DNA of 64,000 nucleotides from Endomychus coccineus (taxonomy: Eukaryota; Arthropoda; Insecta; Coleoptera; Endomychidae). The notes under the pieces were generated by a model. That model made no database searches, was not told the DNA's origin, and saw only the letters and a program-made list of their open reading frames with translations. Positions 11,539-24,900 of this stretch are shown one piece after another. The stretch is taken from assembly GCA_958510875.1 (NCBI GenBank), contig OY294071.1, positions 32,332,581-32,396,580 of the forward strand, read 5' to 3'. How positions within the stretch are numbered: the first letter of the stretch is position 1; each line of letters starts with the position of its first letter. The position numbers and the translations under genes are program-made.

Positions 11539-12437
11539 GGAGTAATGCCCAAACGCTCAAAAGTCCTTCTCACCATGAGCAGGATAGGCATAAAACTGAT
11601 GACAGAACTTAACTGGTAATTATTACCTGAACATACATCTACAATGAATGGACATGATCCAGGTTGTAGTATATGCGGAGAGGCGGACGAAACTGCCTTT
11701 CAAATCTTAAGTAGAAGTCCAGTACTGGCTTATCTTAGGCTGCAACATCTGGACAGCTCGTACATGCCGCCAGAGATCATAAAAGAAATCAGTTCAAGCA
11801 GTATTCTCGCCTTTGGCATAGCCCCTCAGGACTGCTGGTAGACTGAGTTTGTTCACATTGAGGAGTTATTGCCCAACCGCTCAAAAATCCTTCTCACCAT
11901 GAGCAGAAGAGGCATACAACTGGTGACACAACTTTACTGGTAATTATTACCTGAACGGACATCTACAATTAATGGACATGATCCAGGTTGTAGTATATGC
12001 GAAGAGGCGGACGAAACTGTCTTTCAAATCTTAGTAGAAGTCCAGCACTGGCTTCTCTTAGGCTGCAACACCTGGACAGCTCGTACATGCCGCCAGAGAT
12101 CATAAAAGAAATCAGTTCAAGCAGTATTCTCGCCTTTGGCTTTCCCCTCAGGACTGCTGGTGGACTGAGTTTGTTCACATTGAGGAGTTATTGCCCAAAC
12201 GCTCAAAAATCCTTCTCACCATGAGCAGAAGAGGCATACAACTGGTGACACAACTTTACTGGTAATTATTACCGGAACATACATCTACAATTAATGGAGA
12301 TTATCCAGGTTGTAGTATATGCGGAGAGGCGGACGAAACTGCCTTTCAAATCCTAGTAGAAGTCCAGCACTGGCTTTGGTGCACAATGGACCCAGTCAAG
12401 CGGTCTAAGTACATTAAATGTTATTATTACTATTACT
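11539..12437 (+). repeat. Tandem array (about 322 bp x 2.6) made of a LINE 3' coding end
   Basis: Three successive units start near 11,539, 11,862 and 12,184 (spacings 323 and 322), phased on GGAGTTATTGCCCAA-like sequence. Each encodes, with frame damage, the C-terminal cysteine segment of an R1-like LINE: GHDPGCSICGEADETAFQIL, then LRLQHLDSSYMPPEIIKEIS and ILAFGI. The last unit is cut and followed at about 12,380 by a 3' UTR-like stretch (TGCACAATGGACCCAGTCAA, GGTCTAAGTACAT) with a TTATTATTAC-like tail. The same UTR words follow the LINE at 58.4 kb. The array is therefore LINE 3'-end sequence amplified in tandem. Confidence 0.85.
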
Positions 12438-12489
12438 TCAGTTTGGACCTAGCATTTTCCAACATATTTTGAATAACTACTTTATACCC

Positions 12490-12605
12490 ATTTTTTCTCT
12501 CTACTTAGACTATACGAGAGGAAAATCTATAATGTTTAAAGAACATCGTGCGAAGCCAGCCGAGGAATGTTTGGAGGCTATAGATACAACGTAAGTCACT
12601 CCTCT
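12490..12605 (-). mobile_element. Short LINE 3' fragment
   Basis: The minus strand reads PPNIPRLAS and continues with a stretch matching the 8.65-8.72 kb copy at the nucleotide level (ACGAGAGGAAA...; CATCGTG/CATCATGTGAGCCAGC). It is a small relic of the jockey/CR1-like family. Confidence 0.45.
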
Positions 12606-12744
12606 AGCATAGGAGAAATTGGAACCATTGTGCGAAGAACGAAACTCTCAACTGTTCGACAAAGACAATTTCGGAGATAACCTTACAGTCAAGTTTAGAT
12701 GTTCAGATAACTTATTTATTGTGAATCTAAAAGACGTATTCTGA

Positions 12745-12905
12745 TGCCACATAACTTGGACATAATTCTAAAACGAAGGTCTAGTGTGGACCAAAGTTAT
12801 TTGTCAAACCGAGTGTTTCGTGAGTGGAATACTTAAAGTTCTAAACTCTCCCAGTGGTAATGAATTCAAGACCAGATACCATACACACTTACGTTCGACT
12901 CAAAT
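12745..12905 (+). mobile_element. LINE ORF2 C-terminal fragment, another family
   Basis: One frame reads PHNLDIILKRRSSVDQSYL followed by SNRVFREWNT, and another reads EFKTRYHTHLRS. This follows the CR1/RTE-style ending R-x-x-x-x-x-x-x-F-S-x-R-V-x-x-x-W-N-x-L-P ... F-K-x-R-L-D. Frame breaks make it a relic. Confidence 0.5.
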
Positions 12906-14412
12906 TGAAATCAATGAATAACAATCCTTGTTTTTTGCAAACGGGCCATTAAAGAATTTCGGTTCGGTTCATTATCAATTAAGCATTAATAATGATAATA
13001 TTAAACTCTTAGGTCTACGTAAATGTGTATTTGAGTTTTGATGGGTCTCTGGGTTAGTCACATTTTTAATTAACAAGGTGGCTATGTGAAAGGAGTCACA
13101 TATTTGTTTTGTAGGGTTCTGCTACTATTCTAGATGCGGTCAATGTACTTATACAAGGCTATGTCTGTATTATTTGTGTTAATAATATTATTGAGTATTC
13201 TTCTCGGAAATAATAGAACACTATGAGGATGTCAGATGATCGATGTATTGATTCGTGGCGGCAACTGACTTCTAATGATATATCGTGGTGTAGGCAAGAA
13301 ATATTAAACGTGACCGCAAATATCATTCACGCATTTTACAATTAACGACAATAATACAATAAATAAAGAGTCTTGTTTTGAGATTCAAGAGAAAGCTAGA
13401 AAGTTAGTACATTGTGTGCAGCCGAAATATATTATTTTTTCAACTTTATAATTTATTTCGTCAAAATTTTGCAATTATTATAAATATGGATAATGGCGCA
13501 AAATTATAATTATTCTTGGTAACTACAAGTAATTGATGAAGTATGACTTACCATGACGTTTGGAATTTTTTTTTTGGTCACTTTTATCCATTGCACTACC
13601 TACAACAAAAAAATAATTCAATCCAAATTCAGGCAACAGAAATAGATTTAAATATGTTAGTTCCACATTGTTTTGGCACGACAAGAAAAAAACAAAGGCT
13701 AATTGTGGCACGATTTTGACAAACCCCTATTGACATAACGAGTACGGATACTGATTTGCTTCTACTGATGTCAATTCCACAAGTAGTAGGATAGTAAGAC
13801 TACTGAACCAAACTCGATAACATAATATGTCCATCAAGTTCAAAATTTCTTCAGAATTGATGACTTGGGCAGAATGACCTGAACCAGATGGCCGTTAAAA
13901 AGTGATGTCTTCAATCTGAAGATAATGACCAGAGGATAGTGGCCGTAGAAAACTGGAATTTCTCATTAATTTACCTACTGTCTCACAATCACAACCATGT
14001 ATTTCTGAATTATTTGTGTGCTTTGGCCTGGGGGTAGTCTACTACGGCCACCATCCTTTAGTCATTGTCCCCATCACCCTTTCTACGGCATCTCTTCAAT
14101 TTTGAATTCGATGGACTACTCCCATGCAATTGTGAAGAGTTCTCTACTTTTTTTACTTAAGTGAATTACCGTTCAGGCTTTACCGCCGTTGAAATGAAAA
14201 CATGAAAAGCGAAGAGTTTTACAGTTTCTCCTCTGCTAACATCAAACAATGTCCGACAATAGCCGACTGTCATTTTCTGATATAATTAAAATATACAGGC
14301 GGCCCACCTAAGACGCCTCAAAGTCTAGCTCCTTGGTAGCTGAAGTTAGAGAAAGAAGTCAAGTACAAAACTAGCTAGAAAAATTATTATCTACATTCTA
14401 AAACGGCTTGTA
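12906..14412. other. No recognised feature
   Basis: AT-rich sequence. The 62-codon minus frame at 13,523-13,711 is low complexity and not convincing. No repeats detected. Confidence 0.35.
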
Positions 14413-15596
14413 ATTTTCCAGGCAATAAGCCGGGAAAAAGGCCATCATAAGAAAAAAAAATATAGTAAGCTAGAATTTCAATTTTTTTTTCCGTTTTGTT
14501 CCTAACACCCCATAGATCATTCATGACTATCAAGACCGCGGGGGTTGACCTTTCTAACCCCCCCCCCCCACCAAAACGGGGTTTCAACCCGTCAGAGGAG
14601 CATTCTTATAAAAACAATCCAAAAGTTTATAAAATTAATTAATTAAGAGCCGAAAATGACCCCTAGAATGTTTTTGGGGCGCTGATCATGATTCCGCTGT
14701 TATTTTTCCCAAAAAACTCTCTCCAGATGGAAAATTCGGGAAATTTGAGATTTTCCTGAGACGGTTATGAATAATAAAGTATAATTTTGTTGCAAAAATT
14801 ACCTCTAGTAGGTTTTTTGGGTCGCTGATCACGATTCCGCTGTTATTTTTCCCAAAAAACTCTCTCCAGATGGAAAATTCAGGAAATTTGAGATTTTCCT
14901 GAGACGGTTATGAATGATAAAGTATAATTTTGTTGCAAAAATTACCTCTAGTAGGTTTTTTTGTGTCGCTGATCACGATTCCGCTGTTATTTTTCCCAAC
15001 AAAATTATACTTTATTATTCATTCTCAGGAAAATCTCAAATTTCCTGAATTTTCCATCTGGAGAGAGTTTTTTGGGAAAAATAACATCGGCATCGTGATA
15101 AGCGACCCAAAAAACCTACTAGACGTAATTTTTGCAACAAAATTATACTTTATTATTCATAACAGTCTCAGGAAAATCTCAAATTTCCAGAATTTTTCAT
15201 CTGGAGAATTTTTGGGAAAAATAACAGCGGAATCGTGATCAGCGACCCAAAAAACCTACTAGAGTTAATTTTTGCAACAAAATTATAAATTATATATAAA
15301 TTTTCCTTCTGGAGGGAGTTTTCCGAGAAAACCAACTGCGGAATCGTGATCAGCGACCTAAAAACATATTAGGGGTCATTTTCGGCTCTTAATTCACTAA
15401 TTTTCTAAGCTTTTGGATTGTTTTTATAAGAATGCTCCTCTGAGGAGTTGAAACCCCGTTTTGGGGGGGTATAAAGTTCAACCCCCGCGGTCTTGATAGT
15501 CATGAATGATCTATGGGGTATTAGGAACAAAATGCAAAATTTTTTTCGAAATTCTAGCTTACTATATTTTTTTTTCAGGTTCGTTACCTGGACTAT
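14413..15596. mobile_element. Foldback element B (about 1.18 kb) with nested tandem arms
   Basis: The ends resemble foldback A: TTCCAGGCAATAAGCCGG on the left and, reversed, TAGTCCAGGTAACGAACCTG on the right. The arms are inverted: the stretch around 14,515-14,590 (CCGCGGGGGTTGA, then a C-run) recurs reversed near 15,450-15,510. Each arm repeats a roughly 135-bp block carrying GTCGCTGATCACGATTCCGC, at about 14,680, 14,820 and 14,965 forward and 15,090, 15,230 and 15,345 reversed. Open frames here (14,387-14,587 and 14,930-15,238) arise from these blocks. No transposase. Confidence 0.85.
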
Positions 15597-16889
15597 AAGT
15601 ATGTACAGTCTTAATTGTTGGTGGTACCGATATTAACTTTGTTATTCTAAATAGAACTGCTTGTATATTACTAGAAATTTTGATTCATATTTCAATTTTA
15701 ACCTAAGTTATAGGTCATCCTATACCGGAAATCATTAGTTTTTGGGTAATTGGCGATTCAAGAAAAAACATGTCTAAATTTTGGAATTATGTGATCAACT
15801 GAAGCATAATACGAAGTAATTGGAATCATGGTTGGTTTTTAACAATATTATACAAGATGATATTGTAAACTTGTCACACTGCCAAACTTTAAATCAACGA
15901 AATTTCTTTTTAATGGAACATCCTGTATATCATCATTTTACCATTTAACAAAAAAATATATTCGTGAAATATCGTCCTATGCCTAAACTGACCCGTTCTG
16001 ACGTACACAATTCTACAAAGCACGTTGGATCAAGATATGTATCAGGGAGAAGATAGTACAATGCTTAATGCCATCATAGTATCGAGCCCAAACGTCATTG
16101 CTACTTGCTCCGACCGCTTACATTGCTCTTAACAACGACCTTCGTATGACTTTGTAGGACCGTTGAATTTTGTAGCCTTGGGAATTGAATGAAAAATAAC
16201 ATAGAATAGGAGTTTTTTCAAATCTTTAGATCTGCAACTCTCCCTGTCGCTAGATCCTACAATCCTGAATGAATTTAATTTAATATCAAATATAGAACAA
16301 AAATGTTGTTTTCAAATGAACTTATTAACTTTGAAATTGCAACCAAAATTTATTAAGTAGATGAATTCAATGATAGTAAATGAAGTAACTCTTTTATTGT
16401 CACACAATTCTATTCAATTTTGCGGATATTGTTTACATTTAATCCTATTATCACCATTATATCGAATCAAAAGTTTAATTGTTGCATACATACCTAGTCT
16501 AGTCAATGCCGGGTTATTATCTCCAAATTTGGAGAACCGTCATCGATTTTTTTGAAAATTAATTAGGGTCTTTTATACCCTCTCAACATTTTTGACCCTG
16601 TTTCGATGTGCGCTTATAGTATCCTTAAGAAAAACCACCCCTTGTGCTGGCAATTGTGAAAAAAATGAATCGGATAAGATGTTTTAAACAGTAAACTCGC
16701 ATTGTTAGGTATATCCAGAATATGTGTTTCCAGATCAAAGACAAAAAATATAATATTTGGAACGAATTTATTTTATTTATATCTCGGTTATTGCATCATT
16801 ATTCCAATTTTTTTATGCAAATCTGACCGATAGTCTGTAATTGATGATTTTTAACATATTTCATGTAATTTTTGAGTTATCGGGTCTTC
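15597..16889. other. No recognised feature
   Basis: AT-rich sequence. A few phrases such as GGAACATCCTGTATA near 15,915 recall transposon ends of the GGTGTCCC type, but no partner end was found. Confidence 0.3.
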
Positions 16890-16984
16890 AAAAAACAATT
16901 TTTAGAAAAGAGAATAGCTTATTATATATAAATTCTCGGAAAATAGGTCACACTAGCACCTATACTTATCATTTTCGTGTTTAC

Positions 16985-17040
16985 GTACGTTTCGGTCTCA
17001 CCACCATCATCAGTAGACGTACTAATGTCTAAAACGTGAT
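16985..17040 (-). ncRNA. Hammerhead-like motif in palindrome left arm (weak)
   Basis: The minus strand reads ACGUUUUAGAC-loop-GUCUA CUGAUGA U GGU...ACC GAAACGU. It has the two conserved boxes and a GGU/ACC helix II. Read as a type III layout, UAGAC/GUCUA forms helix I and ACGU/ACGU forms helix III, with one extra U at the junction. The departure from consensus keeps confidence low. The right arm carries the matching sequence with GGAAC instead of GAAAC. Confidence 0.35.
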
Positions 17041-17228
17041 TTCTTAAAACTAATTGTATCATCACAAGGCGTTCTTATAGCACTAATTTCAATTAAAAAT
17101 GCCCACGTTGCTGAAACGAACAGAAACATGAGTAATCGAAATTGTAACACTCGTGTTTCTGTTCGTTTCGGCGACGTGGGCATTTTTAATTGAAATTAGT
17201 GCGATAAGGACGCTTTGTAATGATACAA

Positions 17229-17292
17229 TTAGTTTTAAGAAACCTCATTTTAGACATTGATATGTCTTCTGATGATGGTCGTGAGACTGGAA
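17229..17292 (+). ncRNA. Degenerate partner of the hammerhead-like motif, right arm
   Basis: Inverted counterpart of the motif at 16,985-17,040. It keeps AGACAU/AUGUCU pairing and the CUGAUGA box but has GGAACGU in place of GAAACGU and has lost the ACGU helix III strand. Probably inactive. Confidence 0.3.
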
Positions 17293-17400
17293 CGTAAACA
17301 CGAAAATAATAGGCATATGTGTTAGTGTGACATATTTCCAGAGAATTTATATATAATTCATACCTGGGTCAAGAATCATTATTAAAAGAGAATAGCATAA

Positions 17401-18854
17401 GTCATGTGCTGTGTGAACCTCGTGGGAAGCTTATTTTTTAAGATATTCAATCTCAAACCCAACTCTATCACCAACTTGAACGTTTACATCTCAGTTGTTT
17501 CATCGTAGAGCGATAAAAAAGAGCAAAACCTTTGGTAAAACCTAACCTACATTTTTGGTATAGTACTACATTTACTGTTTTGAAATTATTCTGAATTTTT
17601 TTTTTCATTTGCTGGACCAACACTGCATTCAAAATTGTGTTGCATTAAATATTGCTTTCTTTATCGATTAGAACGTTTCTGAAAGCCACTGTGCATCAAT
17701 GTCAATTATATATTTTTATGATTTAATGTCTCCTTTATACATTGAAATAATTATCCATTCATAAGAAAAATTAACCCATAAATTAGTAGTAGCAGAGAAT
17801 TATGATTATGACATTGTTTATCTTTACTTTTCATAGTTATCTAATCATAGCCACATTCAATTCCATCACTAGAATCACTTAATATGTCCGCTTATTTAGT
17901 CTTTTCTAAATAGACGATTTTACGAAACAGAAATGAAAATAAATTGAAATGTTACGTTGGAGTAAACAAAACAAATCGAGATTATGGTTCCAAATATTTG
18001 TTAAATAATGTCAAAGATCAGTTATTCATAATTATCCAGACAATGATCTTCAACTAGTCAACAATAATGAATAACTCAGGAGGAATCTACAAACTAATCA
18101 CTTATCATGTATTTTTTGACAGAAATTCAACTTATTCATAGGATTTACAAATTATAGATTGTTATTAGTTGTAGAATACATTTTGACACAATTTTTGGAT
18201 ATAAAAAGGCCAATAATGCGAGGAGCAAATTTGTTATATTACATTAATTTGGAACCTTACGAATCACACTTACTTTGTGTGAAGGTGAATTTTCAGATAA
18301 AGATAGCTTTCATAAGAAACCTTGAATATTTCAGACCTGATAAGAAACAACAGATATCTTCAATATCACAATTATACTTATGTGAGACCTTGTGAAACGT
18401 GCGTAATCAATAATTAATAATGAATGATTTAATCAAATTGATAAACAGGCACCTAGAGACTACCAACAAAATAAAAACTATTCTTTTGTTTCATAGGATT
18501 ATAATATAAATCATGCTTTTGTACCTTTAATAATATACTGGTTATAATACCACTAACTACCAACAAAATATTTGCATATACAGGCTGTTTCACATTTAGT
18601 TTATATAAAAATGAAGCAGTTCCAAGATCATTTATTATACGTCAATATTTTTACATGTAATGTAAATCAAACCTGCATTCCCCCAATTACCTTAAGAATT
18701 AAGCCAGAATGAAATGATTTAGAGAAAACTGACCAATATTTGAAGTGCTTATAAAGCTTTCGCATGTTTTTGAAAACACAAGAACAAAACCTATATGGCA
18801 GTTGTCTTGTTCTGAATTACTGCCCGACTTGTTAAGAATTTAAAGTCTGTTCTA
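17401..18854. other. No recognised feature
   Basis: AT-rich non-coding sequence. The frame at 18,159-18,395 shows no family features. A possible lone transposon end (ACAGGCTGTTTCACATTTAG) lies near 18,580. Confidence 0.3.
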
Positions 18855-18935
18855 TAGCCTTTGGCTCCTCAATACATTAACAGTATTTTTAATGGATAAA
18901 GTTGATTATTTCTTATTTATAGTGTTTGTCCTTAT
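18855..18935 (+). repeat. PLE terminal-region fragment
   Basis: GGCTCCTCAATAC followed by TTTTTAATGGATAAAG and TTATTTCTTATTTATAGTG parallels the PLE ends at 42,600-42,665 (plus) and 40,395-40,450 (minus). The CUGAUGA box is not preserved upstream. No adjoining protein remnant is certain. Confidence 0.5.
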
Positions 18936-21900
18936 GGTTAACATAGCAGTTTGTTTTCAAACATATGTGATAGGAATTCTGCATTGAACATATTGCTTTG
19001 ATACGTTTAGCTTACTTTTTAATTTACTAACCATATATGTCAAATGGAATGGGATGGTAGATAAATCTAATTTCACTACTCGTAATTTTATAGGCAGTTT
19101 ATATTTATATAAATATCACTTCAAATTCAGGAAACATCTACAGAAACCCAGCCAGATGGGATAGATACCTAAAACAACATAAAAACAAATAATATATATT
19201 CAACACAGTGTTATGTCATTTTTACTTGATGAATGTAATTTTAGATATCTATGAACAGGATCCTGTGAAATATTTCCATCAGTATGCTTTTCAGTGAAAC
19301 ATAATTGATATCTTCAAATAAGTTTTAGCTGACATTACTGTTAACATAATTATGAGGTGACAGGTAATCATTAGAATGAAATAAAAGGTTATCGTTAGTT
19401 AGTAATAGGTAAGTGGATACAAAAACAGAACATTTCAAATTATCCACTGAATAAGTAATAGAATAGAATAGCTAATATTATCTGTAAATAATGAATACTA
19501 TCTTATGACAAATATCAAACAAAGCTTCAAAATAAATATCTTCAATCATTCACCGTGTTCTACTCATCATTATCTCAACATGTTATAAACATAACAAGGA
19601 TTCAGATCCCTTTGTTTAAATAGCTTTTGAATTGAAAATTAAGGTAAATCATTGGGTAGATCAATAAATTGATATTGAATAACTAAAGTAATTAAATATG
19701 CAGATGGAGATAAAAGAATATCTCATGTTTATCTTGTACATTGGATTATCTATAACTCGATCTATAACAATAGAATAATATATATCAAAATGAGAAGAGC
19801 CAATCACAATAAACTACTTAGTATAGTAGATAAACTTCACTTCAAATACTAGATTTAACACAAAAATTGGATGACTAATTAAATTACATCTGAGACAAGA
19901 ATCTTCTTACATGAGAATTGACATAACCCAACTTTTTGTAACTCCAATTTATTGAGAGCTTCATTACCGTCGACAAAAATACAATATAAGGAAGTTTATG
20001 AATAATCCAATAGAAATCGGCAGTATTCCTCTCATAACACTTTTTACAGAGAAAATATTCAACAGAAACTCTGTTGACATTCTATCAAATCAACATAAAA
20101 GATGTTATCCCATAGTAGATACTTACCGTTATAAAATTGGTAAATCTGATATGAATAAAAGTACTTTATTCCACGAACAGCTCATAAAGAGTATTTAAAG
20201 AAGAAGATGCACTTCAAAAACTTCACTTAATAAGTTTATATCACATTTTATTTGTATCACAGTCCATTCCAGCGAATCGTGAGTAGATGGTTCCAAGATA
20301 AACCCTTGGATATTTTTCACAAATAAGTTCGCTAATTTATCTAACAGTATTCTAGACAGTATATTTTCATTAGCCAGTTTAAAAATGACATTTCAATGTT
20401 GCACTTATGGTTAAGTTTGTGAACCAGAACTGAACGCCATTACACATTGGCACCCGGCCATCATTATTTATGGCGGCAAAATTATTCTTTTTGAACGTAC
20501 ACAGGTTTTAAAACACACTAAAATGAAATAAAACAGTCACAGGCTTCAATTACTTTCCAAAAAAAGATTATTGTAGCTCAACAAATTGCCATTTTCAGTC
20601 ACTCCTTTCCAGGAAGAGTGCACTAACACACAGCACGATTGACTTCAGGTCATAACTCGTCAACTGACCGTGCACATGCGCGTATTTTAGTTTCCGATAT
20701 GTCATTTGCATATAAAAATAGCTAATAATTTTTACTGATAAGTAGATATATCAGATATCATTAACTCATCTTCACGAAAATGTAATTATTTACCACGTAT
20801 TCCTTACTATTTTTAATACATAATGTAAGTAGTTAGTAGTAGCTACATCCATAGTTTTACAAATTCCAAATTGAAGGCGTGGTGAATCATATGTTTCGTT
20901 GCTATGCCAACGATTTTACAGTTTATAGTTTAAATAATCCCGCCACATTCCATAACTATAAAATATATTCTACGTAGCAGGTATTTACTCAATATAATAG
21001 AACGAATTTAATTTTCACGTTGAATAACGATCATTCCTACTGAACGAGATTTTGGTTATTCAAATGTAATAGGTATCTTCATTTCCTTAAGTTGCACAAA
21101 ACCATTAGTTAAGATTATTATGTGTATTAAGTCTCCAAATAAAGAAAACAACTGAGATCATTTTATTGTGGTATTTCAATAAATAGTATTTATTCATGGG
21201 TGCATTGTGCGAATGGGTTTAATATTTTATTTCCCATGTGATTGGATCAGTGGGCATTATCGAATTATACTGTATAGAGAATGTGAGGAGGACAAATCGA
21301 TAACGATTATCTAACAGATTCCTCTACGATGTGGCTGAGGTTTGAATCCATATGCACATAGATAACTCTTAAATCACATGTAATTTCGATCAGCGCCTCA
21401 TAGATGGCCAGTTCATGGTTCAGAAAGTGAGAAGGCTCCTTGTTCCGGCAAGCAAAGTTTCAATCAGCGTCTCATAGATGTCGCGATCATACTTCAGAAA
21501 GTGAAAGAGACTCCAAACTCCTTGTTCAAAACAACAACAATAGTTATCATCATTCATCAATATGTGTGCCCTACATAAAATATGTTTCAATTCAAGGAAT
21601 TGTCGTTGATTGCATTATGCATGATATTCGTTGGTCGGTCATTGTCTGTCATCTATGAATAAACTGAAGAACTATACCAATATGCGTAGCACAGCCTTCT
21701 ACGGCTTGACCATATTTTGATGTAAACACAAACAGCAGTTTTAAAGCTTTAGCTACTCAAGGCCAGATAGCGCAATAGGAATATACAATTTATTGACTTT
21801 TATTTTATTGAAAATACGTTAAATTACTGTATCAGATGAATATAAATACATATGTCTGTACTCATGAATTAGAGAGTTGCATTTTTTATTAGTTTCCATC

Positions 21901-24900
21901 ACACTGTGCCAATAATATTTAATATGATGATGCAATTTTCTCACCAAATAATAATTTAAATCTTAAATGAATTAACAGGTTTCTATTGTATAACGTATAT
22001 AGAACTATATTAGATCTCGGAATTCCATTGTATGATGGCATATTTAACTTATCTAATGTACTAATATTGTGAAGGTGTGATAAACGTATATCACAAAACT
22101 GCAAATCCAGAAGAAATAGGAGCCCGCAGGGTTGCTTTGAATTACGAGGCGGTTATACAACATTGCTGATCAAGTGGCTGCGAAAAGTACAGATCCCTTA
22201 GAGCAATAAATTTGTTATTTTGTGATATCTTATATATTAATAGCGTTAGTAACCAGTTTGATAGAGAAAAGTACAGAGGGTACTCTCACAATTAAAGAAG
22301 TTATGTCGTTTGGCTAGCATGAGCCACTGAAATCTAGTGAAAAGCGCTCAACTGTGTAAAAACTGAGATGAATGGCGACTGGTAGACCGCCAGGTCGCCG
22401 TAACTGTAACTGAGACGGTTAGTAGGCCGATGTCGGTCGGGGTACGCCTAGTATGTTCCGTTGTATCTTCGAAGAAATAGTGTTTGGTGTTTTGTTCTGC
22501 AAGTGAGGTCGAAGAAAAACATACATCAATTATTGTACCGCTATCTTAGTAAATAAAACTCAATAAGTTTGGCAATAATTGCCAAAATAGTACATTTATA
22601 TTTCCTAATATTATTGTGGTTGGGGGGTACGTTTATTTCATGTTGAATCAACTTCATGGTGAATTAACTTTATTTTCCATATTCTGAGTGTTTCAAGACG
22701 GCCAACTCCCATCTGTTGCACTTTTGTTGCATGGAGAAAGTGGTCGGTAAAACAATACGAGTCACGTGAAAATTTCGGAAAATAATTTGCCACATCCGTA
22801 GATCTGGAACTATTACTATGTTTTGTAATTGAATTCAATTTAGTTGCCAAAATACGTCAAATTATTTAACATCATTGGGATCTTAGGGTATATTTGATTA
22901 CATAGAATATTTTAAAGAAATGTTGTTCCTCAGTACTTCCTCTATTCTTTCTGAACCTTTTCCAAATTCCGGTATCGTCGTGGATAGGATAACAATCGTG
23001 ACTGGCTACGGTTTTGGAGCTAAAAGACAGGCCATATTGCTGGACCAGAGCTGCATTTAGCGGAAGTATTATCAGAAACTTCGTATAGTATCATGTCATT
23101 GGAGGGCATTTGGGTGAAATATTTCATATGAATTAAGTCTGTGTTATATTGATAACTATTGCATTTATATTCTTCCAATATTCCGTTTCCTATTCGGAAA
23201 ACAAATCCTAAAGTTTGATTTGGATCTCCCTTATAAAATATCTATTTTGAGGTCGATAGAAGTTATTTGGTAAGTACGTGATTAATTTAACATTTCAATA
23301 AATTTGTTTATTGGTGTATTCATGCATTGGAAATAAGTTTAGTTGCAAGGAGGAGAGAGAAAGGAATGAATAAATGAACAAAACAATTGTAGAATGTTGA
23401 TAGAATGTTTAGAGACCATAAGTAAATAAGTTTGGACGTATATCGGATAGTGTATCCAGAGAGCACATCTATATCAGTGCCCCGACCGGCCAGTAGAGGT
23501 CTCTAGAGGAAACTGCTCGACTTTATCTCTTGGTGTTTTATGTTTTAGCTGACAGCAGATAAAAATATTCCTGTGACGGATGGCCATGCATTGCCGGGGA
23601 AGCGCTTTTTTATTCACTACTATCTTTTTAATAAACAGCTATTAGTTAGGTTTTTAGATTTTCGGATGATAAACTGTAGGACTCCCTAAAATATTGTTTT
23701 GTTTACGAGGGGCGATGGCAACTGTTTTAGCCTTTATAAAAGTATGCGGGTCTATTTTGTCTAATGATATATGGATGGACGTTATGTCATCACTACTTGG
23801 ATATTGTAATAAATACATTTGGTTGCGTCCACGCGATGTATACATACTGGTTTTCTTATATAGGGTTGGGAAGGTTCTGAATACGGAAGTAGTGCGTTTA
23901 TAAAAATGAAATTAGTCTGTTACTTAATGAAGATTCATGATGATTACCAACAATTACAACCGTTTAATAAATTTTCCCTATATTATAAAACAAAACTGTG
24001 TGACGCTTTACCTCAACGATATGATTTCATCAAACACTAATATAGTAACTGTATAAATATATAAATATAAACATTCCAACAGCTAATAATAACGTTTTTT
24101 TAGTAATTTTAAGGTCGTTTTTCAAGATATGGCCATTATTTATTACCATAAATGCCATAGTTTTCAGTTTTTTACATTTTAAACAAAAACTAAGAAACCA
24201 AATTTGCGAGTCTTGTCAAAACGCGCCAAATGCCTGTATTATACGTTTCGATTCTATCAATTATTGTATAGAACTAAATAAATTTGGTGAAATTAATAAT
24301 TTATAACAATTTCATTGACCTTCCCGCTTTTCCTCTCATAAAAAAGGTGGCAAACTTTTTGTATTCTAGGGCGCGATGTATTTTAGAAATCCACCCCTGT
24401 ATGGCGTATCGTATATCTCCTGACTACTTGAAATAACATTTCTAATTCAAAATAATTGGAGAATATTGCGTTTTATGAATTCTGCATTAACCGCTGTGTT
24501 TATATTTCTTGCAAAAAAGTGAAGGAGGGGAAACTGGACTGGAGGCGGTATGATGACGGATGACGGTCTATTAAACGCCAAATAGGTATGGAAACGAGCT
24601 TTTATATAGTTGGTTGCGCCACATATTAAGATCAAACGAACTTCACATGAAAGGATGCTTTTGATGCGGTTTTCATTGAAAACATGGTGAAACGAAGTCT
24701 TGCCATCTCAATAACCATATTCCTGTGTATTGTATCTGGTATAAATATGATACTCGACAGGCATATTCATAATGTATCTATTATATTTACTTCCTAAAAT
24801 GTAATTTGCTATTCCTGTCTTTCGGAGATACTGAACTGATCTAAATTCGTTCCAACGACTTCTATTATTCCGATATTCCCCATATTTGTCAATCCATTTA

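Larger units (their letters stand above)
16890..17400. repeat. Large palindrome of PLE-type terminal sequence
   Basis: Two arms meet near 17,143. From the centre outward both contain CACGTGGGCAT-like sequence with CGAAACGAACAGAAAC, AAATTAGTG, TGATACAATTAGTTTTAAGAAA, TTTTAGACATT, CTGATGATGGT, GTAAACACGAAAAT and AATTTATATATAA. Divergence is about 10-15% with small indels. The window's left edge (1-60) is a third copy of the inner part. Association with Penelope-like elements is inferred from that edge copy near an RT remnant and from the hammerhead-like boxes in both arms. Confidence 0.75.

Noticed and set aside
23654..23903. Overlapping frames on both strands near 23.7 kb
   Set aside because: Neither strand shows a domain, the starts are weak and there is no neighbouring coding signal.
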